Of a stretch of DNA of 64,000 nucleotides, positions 8,213-16,525 are shown piece by piece; within the stretch, counting starts at the first letter, position 1, and each line of letters opens with the position of its first letter. Made by a program: the position numbers and the translations under genes. The DNA comes from Polycladidibacter hongkongensis (lineage in GTDB: Bacteria > Pseudomonadota > Alphaproteobacteria > Rhizobiales > Stappiaceae), in NCBI RefSeq assembly GCF_001561995.1, contig NZ_LLWC01000004.1, forward strand, positions 1-64,000, written 5' to 3'. The notes under the pieces were generated by a model, which saw only the letters and a program-made list of their open reading frames with translations, searched no databases and was not told where the DNA came from.

Positions 8213-8977
8213 TTAGTCATCATTGATCAGATTGAGCTGTAGTAGTGTCTTGTTCAGCACAGTGATTGATCTTTCGTGGATTTTTATAATCCCTGCGCGT
8301 TCCCACTCCTTGAGGCGCCTGTTGATGTTGCTGCGTGTGCCGCGCGCCATGGCGCCAAGATCACTTTGCGTTACAATCGATCCAGAAATGACCGAATGAT
8401 CCGCGCCTCCGGGCTCTTTGGGTTGTCCAATCGTTTCCAGCAGGTTCAAGAGCACATGTGCCAATCGACCAGACAAGCTGGGTAGAGACAGGCAGCGTGT
8501 TGATTCTATGTACTTGCGATAGTTATTCGCCACAACGAAAGCGAGAGCTTTGCAAAGGTCCACGCTCCGCTCGCTGGACAGGTGAAACGCAGAGCGCCGA
8601 ATTTTTTGCACAACGACCTCGCCAAGAGCACTGGCGGTATCTGAATACTCAGTATTTTGGAAAACGCCGAGCTCACCAAAAGACTGACCAACAGTAATAA
8701 TCGAATACAGGAATTGGCTGCCATCCTCCCGGATGTGGCTCAGGCGAATGTGTCCACGCTCAACAATGTAGAGGTAGTCTGCGTCATCCTCTTGAACATA
8801 AACGGTTTCACCATTTGAGAAGGTCTGACGAATGGCCACATCCTCTAAGAAGTCGCCTAGTTCTTCGTTCAAGGCCTGAAACAATGCCGATTCTTCACGC
8901 CATCGAAGCCGTATCTTTGTTGTGTGGTTCAAGCGTGCTAAATTGCCTGCTTGATGTTTTGCAGCAACGTCAATCAT
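8213..8977 (-). CDS. Crp/Fnr-family transcriptional regulator of the T3SS region
   Basis: A cyclic-nucleotide-binding-type beta-roll (about 35-150; motifs YLYIVERGHIRLSH and GQSFGELGVF) is followed by a Crp-type helix-turn-helix (about 195-245; TQSDLGAMARGTRSNINRRLKEWERAGII). In E. coli Crp the cAMP phosphate is held by an Arg-Ser pair after GELGLF; here the matching segment reads EYSDTAS, so cAMP binding is doubtful. No Fnr cysteine cluster is seen. It heads the leftward group needle chaperone-needle-sctD, a position that suggests control of the T3SS. No AraC-type activator (ExsA/LcrF) occurs in the window. Confidence 0.88.
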   Translation of the reverse strand: MIDVAAKHQAGNLARLNHTTKIRLRWREESALFQALNEELGDFLEDVAIRQTFSNGETVYVQEDDADYLYIVERGHIRLSHIREDGSQFLYSIITVGQSFGELGVFQNTEYSDTASALGEVVVQKIRRSAFHLSSERSVDLCKALAFVVANNYRKYIESTRCLSLPSLSGRLAHVLLNLLETIGQPKEPGGADHSVISGSIVTQSDLGAMARGTRSNINRRLKEWERAGIIKIHERSITVLNKTLLQLNLINDD

Positions 8978-9634
8978 CGTACTTTTCTGCTCGAGTTAAA
9001 GTGCGGGTACTTTAGATATGGCAAATAAAACAGCATTTATTGCTGCACGCTTTAATTAATAAAAGCTAATTTAGCCAACCTTTTACTACTTTCACTTAGA
9101 GCAGAACCCCCTTGCAACTTTGTGACAGCAATACATATAGACACCGCCCCTTTAGTAGGTGTCAAGGAAAAGAAATCAATTAAACTGATATAATAAATTT
9201 CTAAATTTAGTATATGTAACATATGGAATTTGGATAATACATGAGGACTCTAGATTAAATTTGTATCCTAGTAGATTAGATTGGCGTCCGCTGGGGTAAG
9301 GATAAGGTTATTGAGAGTTGCCTCATCACCTTTGCTGAGGCCTAGGTGTATTTCCTATGAGAAAATATTTGGAACGTAGCCGAAATTTCGGTATCTATCG
9401 ATAGGCTGGGTGGAAAACTTTTCAATTGTTGGGGCAATATTCGCAATGGCTCCATTCTGGGCGTGTTGATGTATAAAATTTTAGTTATTATATTTCACAG
9501 ATTACCACATGCAGCTAATGATAATCTGTGCAAAACAAGAGTGTAGAGATATACTAGAATATTGTCGCAGAAATGATTCTTTTTCTTTAGCATTGCAAAG
9601 TCACTTGGACATTATTGCGCTATTGCTTGTTAGT
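8978..9634. promoter_or_regulatory. AT-rich intergenic control region
   Basis: No convincing gene occurs in these ~650 bp, which lie between the sctW chaperone and the Crp-like gene. The stretch is markedly AT-rich around 9040-9240 and contains a TATAAT at 9189-9194 on the plus strand, ATATG-TAA-CATAT at 9212-9224, and a perfect 12-bp palindrome CCGAAATTTCGG at 9380-9391 followed by CTATCGATAG at 9395-9404. It probably contains the promoter of the leftward regulator/needle group, with operator-like palindromes; a small RNA cannot be excluded. Confidence 0.45.
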
Positions 9635-9994
9635 TCATTTTTTTATCAACTGGTCAATCGCCGCCTCCACTTTTGGCAAGGATATTTCTTGCGCGAAAAG
9701 TACTGTACTAAAGTACACGTCTCCTTGGGGGGTGAGGCCGACGAATAGGTCACTTTGCAGCTCAGCTACATACGCAGATTGGGAAGCTAATGCAGTAAGG
9801 TCGGTTCTTTCCTGCGTTTGGAGAGTTCGAGATCGTGAAATGACCAATGCATCACCATTGCGGGCAGGGGTAAAGCTGATCGTTCCGCTTTCGGAGAAAG
9901 AATAGGAAACACTGCCATCTGCTGCAGGTTCGAAGGGAACACCGACCGTATCGGCAAAGGAATGCAGGATAGAGAGAATTGAACTGCTAAACAT
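9635..9994 (-). CDS. CesT-like chaperone, probably for the gatekeeper SctW
   Basis: This 119-aa protein has the class I chaperone fold pattern (helix SILSILHSFADTVGV, strands VSYSFSESGTISFTPAR and DALVISRSRTL, and an amphipathic C-terminal helix). It lies 18 bp downstream of sctW in the same direction. In Ysc systems the gatekeeper YopN is served by a heterodimer of small chaperones (SycN/YscB), so this is a plausible partner here. Only one is adjacent; a second subunit could be one of the other chaperones in the window. Confidence 0.65.
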   Translation of the reverse strand: MFSSSILSILHSFADTVGVPFEPAADGSVSYSFSESGTISFTPARNGDALVISRSRTLQTQERTDLTALASQSAYVAELQSDLFVGLTPQGDVYFSTVLFAQEISLPKVEAAIDQLIKK

Positions 9995-10012
9995 TATTTA
10001 CTCTTGTCTTAA

Positions 10013-11305
10013 TTAAGCTGCGGGCGCAGTACGTGAGGGTGTAGACGGGATAGTCGGTGTGCCATCAGAGCTTTCAGCTGTCGCACCAGCTTTATTGGCT
10101 TGGAATTCCTCCTCTTCCTGCAAGGCAAGGTGCCCTGACATGTCCGAGAGTGTTGTTTGCTGTTGAACACGCGCCGCATCGCTCGGGAAAACATTGTTCG
10201 GCACATCTCTGTGCAGATTAAGGAGGTTGTTGCTGAACAGAACTGCGACGCCAGTTGTGATTGGCATAAGCGGCCGCAACAGCGCTTGAGCATCTTCCGG
10301 TGATGAGACCGATTTGCTTAGGAATCCAAAAAAGTTTTCTGCGATATCCATCACCTTTTCTGAAATTCCGAGTGTTGCTTGTCCAAATGGGCGAGCTGTA
10401 AGGTAGATGGCGTTTTCGAGCCCTTCTACAACGCTTACTAAGCTTTTTAGTTTTCCTAACTCTTGCAAGTGCGCGTGGAGTTCAATTGGCTCCAAGCCCT
10501 CAGCAGGCGTCCGCAGGCCGTTCGATGCCGCTTCTGATTGTACGAGAATAACCTCTCGGATGCTCTCAACCATTTTCTTGGGGGCACCTCCCAAAATGCC
10601 TTGGGTATCGTGGTGCGTGTCGACCAGACTACGCAGGGCCTGAAACAGCTTGTCAAAACTCGGGTCCTCCTGAAGCATTCGGCGAAAGCTCTCGCGCATT
10701 GTCGCAGGATCCGTTCCAAACTCCTCTGCTTTATCCGTAGCAATCTGCGCAACCGCAAAGCCCGCTTTAATATCCCGACCATCGCGTTCGAGTAGGGCAT
10801 CTTTGGTTAGGCGCAGTACAGACAGCAGGGCAGGTTCGTCGCCTTTGCGTTCGAAATGTTCAATTGCAATATCGAGCGCTGCAAATTGGTGGGTGATATC
10901 ACCATCAAATTCTGAAAGAATGTCGAGGAGGTCTTGCTGAGACAGTCCGCCACCGCTTGAACTCTGTCTATTGGCATAATCGCTCATCCGACCAACCAAT
11001 TCACGCAGTTTGTCCTGTTGCGGCATATCTGGAAGCTTGTCGAGATACTCCGAAATCTTGGTGATGGCTTCTAGATTTGCCCCTTGCCCTTGTCGGACGG
11101 AGCGCGTTTCAAGCGATTTTCTATCCAACTTGGAAGAGATGGCTAAACCCATTTCCTCGGCGGCATCCATTAGCTTTGATGGGCTGTTCAGCTGTTGCAC
11201 TTTGTCGTTGCGACGCTGTCCGCTTGCCTCGGCCAACGCGGGTGCGCCGACAGGCGATGTGGCGTTGTGGGTTGCTACGTTCGAGCGCAAAACTTCAAGT
11301 GACAT
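10013..11305 (-). CDS. sctW: T3SS gatekeeper SctW (YopN/TyeA, HrpJ domain)
   Basis: SctW plugs or switches the export apparatus so that translocators leave before effectors. The central part (about 40-340) has the HrpJ-type helical repeats: QDLLDILSEFDGDITHQFAALDIAIEHFE, GTDPATMRESFRRMLQEDP, then AALRSL-like helices. At ~430 aa it is longer than YopN and contains the region that is the separate protein TyeA in Yersinia. A Thr/Ser/Pro-rich tail follows. The frame is open to 11359, but the ATG at 11305 has ribosome site GGGAGGT. It is followed by a CesT-like chaperone and is divergent from the tip operon. Confidence 0.85.
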   Translation of the reverse strand: MSLEVLRSNVATHNATSPVGAPALAEASGQRRNDKVQQLNSPSKLMDAAEEMGLAISSKLDRKSLETRSVRQGQGANLEAITKISEYLDKLPDMPQQDKLRELVGRMSDYANRQSSSGGGLSQQDLLDILSEFDGDITHQFAALDIAIEHFERKGDEPALLSVLRLTKDALLERDGRDIKAGFAVAQIATDKAEEFGTDPATMRESFRRMLQEDPSFDKLFQALRSLVDTHHDTQGILGGAPKKMVESIREVILVQSEAASNGLRTPAEGLEPIELHAHLQELGKLKSLVSVVEGLENAIYLTARPFGQATLGISEKVMDIAENFFGFLSKSVSSPEDAQALLRPLMPITTGVAVLFSNNLLNLHRDVPNNVFPSDAARVQQQTTLSDMSGHLALQEEEEFQANKAGATAESSDGTPTIPSTPSRTAPAA

Positions 11306-11498
11306 AGATAACCTCCCAAAAGAGCTAGAAGTAGTTGATGTAGTCTTAGGTGGTTTCACTCTGCTGTTTTGTGTCGCTCAACACTTGGTTTTCGAGAAAC
11401 TTAAGAGAGGAGTAGTTGCCGTCAAGTGTGCCGGACAATACAGCGCGATGGCGGTCTTTGTGCCCTGTAGGCATGGCTTGACAATGGGGTGTTTTGCG
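11306..11498. promoter_or_regulatory. Divergent promoter region between sctW and the tip operon
   Basis: About 190 bp separate the sctW start (leftward) from the small gene heading the long rightward series. It should carry both promoters. I saw no clear palindrome or strong consensus promoter. The rightward frame is technically open through it. Confidence 0.4.
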
Positions 11499-11897
11499 AT
11501 GACGAGCAGGCGAGAAGAGATTGACCTATTGCCATCATATGAGGGTGATCCCGCCGACGCGGCGGCCCTTTCTGAGTATCTTGAGAGCGCATTGCTCACG
11601 GCTAACCAATCTTCTGCTGTCATCACAGATGACAAGTGGGAGGAGGCGTTTGAGCAACTTGCGATAAGCCTCAGAGAGCTAATGGATTATCCGATGGTTG
11701 CAGAGGATCCTGTTGTGCTTGAACTCATCTCAAGCTTACTCGCCACGCCGGATTTTGAAGAATTTGTGTTGCAATATGACTGCGTTGTTAATCGTTGCTT
11801 GGAGCTTCTTCAACAGCAAAAGCAACCAAGAGAAAAGCAGGTGGACGCGCAGTCACTGCAGGTATCTGCGTCAGATCGCACCCGCCTCGTTTTGTAG
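11499..11897 (+). CDS. Small acidic protein before the tip gene (possible LcrG-like chaperone)
   Basis: This acidic, helical 132-aa protein has no family I recognise and no signal peptide. In Yersinia the gene directly upstream of the tip gene lcrV is lcrG, whose small product binds the tip protein in the cytosol; this gene holds the same position, 18 bp before the candidate tip gene. No sequence similarity supports that role. The frame is open far upstream (to 11010, antisense to sctW). Candidate starts are ATG 11484 and 11499, neither with a strong ribosome site. Confidence 0.5.
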   Translation: MTSRREEIDLLPSYEGDPADAAALSEYLESALLTANQSSAVITDDKWEEAFEQLAISLRELMDYPMVAEDPVVLELISSLLATPDFEEFVLQYDCVVNRCLELLQQQKQPREKQVDAQSLQVSASDRTRLVL

Positions 11898-11915
11898 AGC
11901 AGGAGATTAAGAGAA

Positions 11916-13829
11916 ATGTCAAAGGTTGCTTCGAGCTCGACAACGCTTGCCCCCCCAGTTGCGCCGCTTGTGCCAGCTAGCTCTGATGGCACTAGTGCGT
12001 CGAAAGATGATAGTGGTAAAGGGGCCAGCCCTGCGCCCGCACCGGTAACCGCTGCGCCAACTGAACCTAAAAAAAATGTCTGGGACGTGTTTCTTTCCGA
12101 GCTGTCAGCGGCAGCGCCGGCGAAAGACAAGCCAATGCTCTACATGCCCGGGACATTGGCTCACGATGCGAACAAAGATAAATGGACGACCTATGTAAAT
12201 AGTGTTCTTGGCGATCCGGCAGCAGCCGTTACGCCTGAGATGTTGCCAGCAAACTTCAATAGCCCAACGCCTGCGGAGTTTGCGGGGTGGCACTCGGCCA
12301 TTCAACTAAAATACATGCAGGATAAGATCCCGCAGGCTCAGCAGAATTCTGGCAATGCCTATATAGAAAAAAACGGCCAAAAAATTGGAGTAATTCTCTC
12401 GGAAGATGGTCGGCGCGTTATTATCGTCGATCAACTGGACAAGAGCCGCATTATGCGCATGTCGCGCGTTGAGCAAGAGCGCTTGGTCAACAACACGCAA
12501 TTCCTGCAGGTTGCAAGTCGGCTTGGCCTATCCCCCAATGCCGAAGCGCCGACCGTGAATGTAAAGGTTGTGCAGGATACGATTGTCAATGTAGAGCTAA
12601 ACAAGATAAAGGCTGCCGTTCCAAGCAAAGCCAGCTCAGCGCAACAAAGTCGATTTGCGGAAGACAAAAAAGTCTATGAGAAGCAGTTGCAGATGCTCAA
12701 TGACGAGATCAGCAACATGCGTATCTATTCGCCAAGAGAGCTGCAGGCTAAGGTGGCGGCGATTAAGAAGCGCTTCGACCGCGCATTCAACGCGATAAAC
12801 ATTCCTGAGCCGAGTAATACAGCACAACTAAACACAGCGTCCAATGTTGTCAGCGCAGATGGAAATGCGTCGATTAAGAAGGCGTACAATGTCTACATCG
12901 CGCAAGAGAAGCGGATTCTCGCACTTGCAGAATCCAGCAAGCAAATGCTCAGCTTGGGCGGCATTTCATCAGATGGCTCTGGAAACCCTTTAACAGTGCG
13001 CAAGCTTGACGTCCCAACCATTGTGGCCATGCTGCAAAACCAAGCGAGCTTAAAAAAGCAAGCGATTATCGCGATGCGTACGCAGCAGCTGACCCAACTT
13101 AATACACTTTCCCAAGCCTACTCGGAAATGCAACGGCTGGTGAATGAGACGCTTAAGCAGTTTGTTGCCACGGGAAAGAAAGCAGAAGAGGAGAAACATA
13201 AACTGAAGCTACCAGAGCCAATGTCGACATTTACCAAAACGGTTATTCAAATGTTTAACCAAGATACAGCCGGATTAAACCATCCAGTCGAAGTTGACTA
13301 CAAGGTTACGCGACCAACCAACAAGATTACAAAGTATACCGAAAAAACGGTGTTAGATTATGATGGGATGCGAACAAAAATCTACGACTATGTTGAGAGG
13401 ATGCGTCCCCTTGAAAGCTTAGGAGGTATTGTTTTATCGGGATCTGGTACTTCTGTAACGCCCGCAACAACTGGCGCTGTTGTGAAAAGTGAAATTAGTG
13501 ATGCTGAACTAGCAGCGGCGTCACCAAGCATTACAGTTTCCGCTTATGGCAAGAAATACACAATTCAAACAGCTCACTTTCTAGCTTATAAGAATGTCCC
13601 CGACACTAGCATGCCGTTTACAACTAACAACCTAAAAGATTACTCCCGCACACAATGGGAAAAGTTTTCAACGCAGCTTAGTGATGCTGTTACTCAGCTT
13701 AATCCGCAGTTGCTGACGAACGATATCAATCAGGATAACCGAGAGCAAAACCGGCTTTACGAGCAGGCGACCAGTACCATTCGCCGTGCGTTTGATTTGA
13801 ACATGCAAATCGCCCGTAGTTTGGCTTAG
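11916..13829 (+). CDS. sctA: Candidate T3SS needle-tip protein SctA, unusually large
   Basis: The 637-aa product has a Ser/Ala/Pro-rich N-terminus (about 1-55), a long helical middle (about 230-460) and a C-terminus of the tip type: TQWEKFSTQLSDAVTQLN, then NREQNRLYEQATSTIRRAFDLNMQIARS, similar in pattern to the final helix of IpaD/SipD and LcrV. Tip proteins cap the needle and allow assembly of the translocon. LcrV is about 326 aa, so this is about twice the normal size. Position supports the call: it precedes sctX/sctY and the SycD-sctE-sctB translocator genes. Ribosome site aggag lies upstream. It could instead be another secreted hydrophilic translocator. Confidence 0.6.
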   Translation: MSKVASSSTTLAPPVAPLVPASSDGTSASKDDSGKGASPAPAPVTAAPTEPKKNVWDVFLSELSAAAPAKDKPMLYMPGTLAHDANKDKWTTYVNSVLGDPAAAVTPEMLPANFNSPTPAEFAGWHSAIQLKYMQDKIPQAQQNSGNAYIEKNGQKIGVILSEDGRRVIIVDQLDKSRIMRMSRVEQERLVNNTQFLQVASRLGLSPNAEAPTVNVKVVQDTIVNVELNKIKAAVPSKASSAQQSRFAEDKKVYEKQLQMLNDEISNMRIYSPRELQAKVAAIKKRFDRAFNAINIPEPSNTAQLNTASNVVSADGNASIKKAYNVYIAQEKRILALAESSKQMLSLGGISSDGSGNPLTVRKLDVPTIVAMLQNQASLKKQAIIAMRTQQLTQLNTLSQAYSEMQRLVNETLKQFVATGKKAEEEKHKLKLPEPMSTFTKTVIQMFNQDTAGLNHPVEVDYKVTRPTNKITKYTEKTVLDYDGMRTKIYDYVERMRPLESLGGIVLSGSGTSVTPATTGAVVKSEISDAELAAASPSITVSAYGKKYTIQTAHFLAYKNVPDTSMPFTTNNLKDYSRTQWEKFSTQLSDAVTQLNPQLLTNDINQDNREQNRLYEQATSTIRRAFDLNMQIARSLA

Positions 13830-13865
13830 GTGTGAGTAGGTCCAGAGGCTAGGAGGCGGTTTGAA

Positions 13866-14246
13866 ATGCGCGTTGCGTCCATCACAATCGGTGTGGATGA
13901 GGTTTCCACGTGGCGTATGGAGGAGCGGGTGCGTTTGCCTGAGGGCAAGCGACTTAATCCTGTCTTCTTGCCAGAAGCGAGAGCGCTTGATTCCATACTT
14001 CATCGACCAACATTGGCTGAACGTCTGCCAGCGCTGCTGCTGCCGAAGTTTAGCGACACCGATATTCTACAACCGGCAGAACTTAGTGAATTGCGACAGC
14101 AAATGCAGCGTGTGTTTTTGACTGCCTCTTATCGTGCGGATGAGGAAAAGCGTAAGAAACTGAAGGCATGTGCTGATCTGTTACGCAACGAAGTGATACT
14201 TGATGAAGAGTTGCAAGAGGCGCTTGCAATGCTTTTGCAGGGCTAG
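13866..14246 (+). CDS. sctX: T3SS export protein SctX (YscX family)
   Basis: At 126 aa it matches YscX (122 aa) in length and in the pattern IGxxxxS...LPxGxxLxPxxLPE...L...P....LxPxxFSDxDIL, with C-terminal helices (CADLLRNEVILDEELQEALAMLLQ) like those of YscX. YscX is secreted, binds YscY and is specific to the Ysc family, where it acts with the export gate SctV early in assembly. It is followed 9 bp later by the sctY gene, as in Yersinia. The start at 13866 has ribosome site aggagg upstream. Confidence 0.75.
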   Translation: MRVASITIGVDEVSTWRMEERVRLPEGKRLNPVFLPEARALDSILHRPTLAERLPALLLPKFSDTDILQPAELSELRQQMQRVFLTASYRADEEKRKKLKACADLLRNEVILDEELQEALAMLLQG

Positions 14247-14255
14247 GTTTTAAAA

Positions 14256-14630
14256 ATGGCAGTTAGCAAGCGTCAACTCGATTTTTTGTTACTCAATATC
14301 TACATCTGGACACAGCACCGAAAATACGACGAAGCACTTACATTGGTTGAGGGATTGCGCGCACTGGAGGTTGCTAGCAAAGACCTTGTGCTTGCGCATG
14401 CGACCGTTCTGTTCTTGCAGGAAAACTATGAAGCGGCTCTATCGCATTTGCAGGAGCTAGACAGCATAGATCCCCAGGAACGATTTGGTGATTACGTTCG
14501 TTCAAATGAACAAACGATGCGGCATTTCATGCGCGCTCGTTGCCTTTATAGCCTGCAGGATGAAGAACACGCGCGCCGCGCTATAGATATCTATCTTGGG
14601 AGCCGGCGGGCAAAACTCGCACGTGCATGA
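14256..14630 (+). CDS. sctY: T3SS chaperone SctY (YscY family, TPR)
   Basis: The N-terminal VSKRQLDFLLLNIYIWTQ matches the LTKRQQEFLLLNGWLQLQ of YscY, and TPR-like helices follow (DEALTLVEGLRAL, NYEAALSHLQELDSIDP). YscY is the cytosolic partner of YscX and contacts the export gate SctV. It lies directly downstream of sctX, in the conserved order. At 124 aa it is near the usual length of 114. Confidence 0.78.
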   Translation: MAVSKRQLDFLLLNIYIWTQHRKYDEALTLVEGLRALEVASKDLVLAHATVLFLQENYEAALSHLQELDSIDPQERFGDYVRSNEQTMRHFMRARCLYSLQDEEHARRAIDIYLGSRRAKLARA

Positions 14631-14727
14631 TCGCCTTTTTAAATTGTTGTTCTGTTCAGCACAGAGCTGTTTTCCAATCATGACTAGGATGGTCATAAAG
14701 GTTGGGAAGCAACAGAAAGAATTAAAA

Positions 14728-15294
14728 ATGTCGATCATTGATATTCCTCCGATGACAGAAAAAGACCTGCAGGCAATTGTGCAGGAAGCAGACCCGATTG
14801 TGGTCGGTACGCTCGATGAATTGGGCCTGAAGGATGAGCGTTTCTATCAGTTGATGAAAAAAGGCATTTCTGTTTCTGAAATGCTCGATATTTCTGAGGA
14901 AGAGCTCAACGCTGTTTTCGAGATGGGACGTCGTGCGATTTCAGTTGGAAACATTGATCAGGCATTTAGCCTGTTTGTCATGTTGGTGCAAATAGCGCCG
15001 TTAGAGCCGAAGTTCACTTATGGGCTGGGTGTTTGTTTCCAGGCGCAAGGGAATATCGCCGTTGCGGCTCGCATGTACCTCTATTTCATTTCTTTGGATG
15101 CGACAAACCCGCAAGGTTACTTGCGTTTGGGCGAGTGTCTGCTTGCTGCGGGCGAGTGTAAGGAAGCTGCTGAAGCATTTGAAGGCGCGCTGAACATGAT
15201 GACTGATCCTGTCAAAGGGTACGATGACCGGGCTTATGCGCAAAGCATGATCGAAGCCTCTCGTCGCCAGATCAGCGCTACAAAAGACATTTAA
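14728..15294 (+). CDS. sycD: SycD/LcrH-type translocator chaperone
   Basis: This 188-aa TPR protein has the class II chaperone pattern: FEMGRRAISVGNIDQAFSLFVMLVQIAPLEPKFTYGLG, then NIAVAARMYLYFISLDATNP and KEAAEAFEGAL. SycD-type proteins hold the two hydrophobic translocators in the cytosol and protect them until secretion. The gene sits immediately before sctE and sctB, the classical arrangement. The frame is open from 14596; ATG 14728 gives a family-length protein, although the ribosome site is weak and ATG 14686 or 14674 is possible. Confidence 0.88.
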   Translation: MSIIDIPPMTEKDLQAIVQEADPIVVGTLDELGLKDERFYQLMKKGISVSEMLDISEEELNAVFEMGRRAISVGNIDQAFSLFVMLVQIAPLEPKFTYGLGVCFQAQGNIAVAARMYLYFISLDATNPQGYLRLGECLLAAGECKEAAEAFEGALNMMTDPVKGYDDRAYAQSMIEASRRQISATKDI

Positions 15295-15310
15295 CCTAAG
15301 GAATTCTAAG

Positions 15311-16507
15311 ATGGCACAGGGTATTGGCGGGGCAACAACCGCAGGCAGTTTACGCGATGTGTTGCAGGCGAAAATGGCTGAGGTCGCAGAGAGCGATAAT
15401 GCAGCGCCAGTGGAAAAAGCAAAGCCGGGTGTGCTCGCGGCTGCGGCGGCTACGCCAACGGCAACCGGAGCGGTTTTTGCGCAACATATGGCCCGTTTGG
15501 CGAGCAGTATGCAAAGTTTGGATGGCAGCCTAGCCAGTGCGCCAATGGGCGACATTGAGGTGCTGGTTGCCTCAACGCTTGAGAAAATGCAGAAGAGCCA
15601 AGAGACCATTGACAAAAACAAGGTGGTTTCAACACAAGCGAAACAGCAAGCAGCCTTGAAGGAAAAGGCAGGTAAGCTAGAAAAAGCAATCGAAAAGCAA
15701 GAAGAAGCTGCTGAAAAACAGAAGAATATGAGCATCTGGCAGAAGATTGCGCTGGCGTTCCAGTGGCTCGGTGCCATTCTTTCGATGGTTGCTGGCGCAA
15801 TTATGGTCGCAACAGGCGTAGGCGCCGCAGCGGGGGGGCTGCTAATTGCAGCCGGTGTTGCGCAGATGATTATGGCCGTTGATGCGACGGTGAAAGAGGC
15901 GACAGGAACCGGCATTGCTGGCCACATCGCGCGCGCGTCAGGCGCCTCGGAAGAAGATGTTGCAAAAGCCGATCAGATTTTTGGCTATGTGATGACCGGA
16001 ATAACGGCTGTTCTGGGTATCGCCGCAGTTTTTGCAGGCCCGGGTGTTGCTGGTGCCATTGGAAGCTCAGTGAAGCAGATTGCATCCACATTTGCGCAAG
16101 AGGGGCTCAAGGCTGGGTTAAAGGCCGCTTTGAATGCGCTGAAAAACCTTCCTTCGCTAGCAAAAGAACTCGGTATGAAAGCCATGGAAGAGCTTAGCAA
16201 GAATGCGCAGGCTTTTCAGTTGGGCACGCAGTTTGCATCATATGGAGTTGGTGTTGGTTCCGCCATTACTGGCATTGGTTCCTCTGCGACGGCATTTGAG
16301 GCGAGCAAGGCTTCTGCCGAGGCGAAAGAAAAACGCGCCGATGCGTCTGATTTGGATGCACTGGTGCAGATGCTTCAGCAAGCAATTGATCAGTTGCTTT
16401 CAATCCTCATGCGCTCAGGCGAGCAGATGGCGCAAGCACTTGATACCACTGTCGGTGCAATGAACGACCGCGCGCAAACCCTTGGCCGCACACAATTTGC
16501 TGGATAA
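15311..16507 (+). CDS. sctE: T3SS major translocator SctE (YopB/IpaB family)
   Basis: The protein forms the membrane pore in the host cell with SctB. It has an N-terminal region with the motif GDIEV at 80-84, a Lys/Gln-rich coiled coil (about 90-140), a long hydrophobic pair (about 147-190, rich in Gly/Ala), a second hydrophobic segment (about 220-250) and a helical C-terminus. At 398 aa it is close to YopB (401 aa). It lies between its chaperone and sctB, with ribosome site aaggaatt. A protein encoded at 19998 shares its N-terminal motif. Confidence 0.88.
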   Translation: MAQGIGGATTAGSLRDVLQAKMAEVAESDNAAPVEKAKPGVLAAAAATPTATGAVFAQHMARLASSMQSLDGSLASAPMGDIEVLVASTLEKMQKSQETIDKNKVVSTQAKQQAALKEKAGKLEKAIEKQEEAAEKQKNMSIWQKIALAFQWLGAILSMVAGAIMVATGVGAAAGGLLIAAGVAQMIMAVDATVKEATGTGIAGHIARASGASEEDVAKADQIFGYVMTGITAVLGIAAVFAGPGVAGAIGSSVKQIASTFAQEGLKAGLKAALNALKNLPSLAKELGMKAMEELSKNAQAFQLGTQFASYGVGVGSAITGIGSSATAFEASKASAEAKEKRADASDLDALVQMLQQAIDQLLSILMRSGEQMAQALDTTVGAMNDRAQTLGRTQFAG

Positions 16508-16525
16508 TTTTTAGGAGTAACTATT

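Noticed and set aside
9509-9748. Rightward 79-aa frame in the intergenic region
   Set aside because: It overlaps the chaperone gene on the other strand and has no ribosome site or recognisable domain.
11010-11498. Long N-terminal extension of the 132-aa protein
   Set aside because: It would run antisense through sctW and shows no protein-like pattern.
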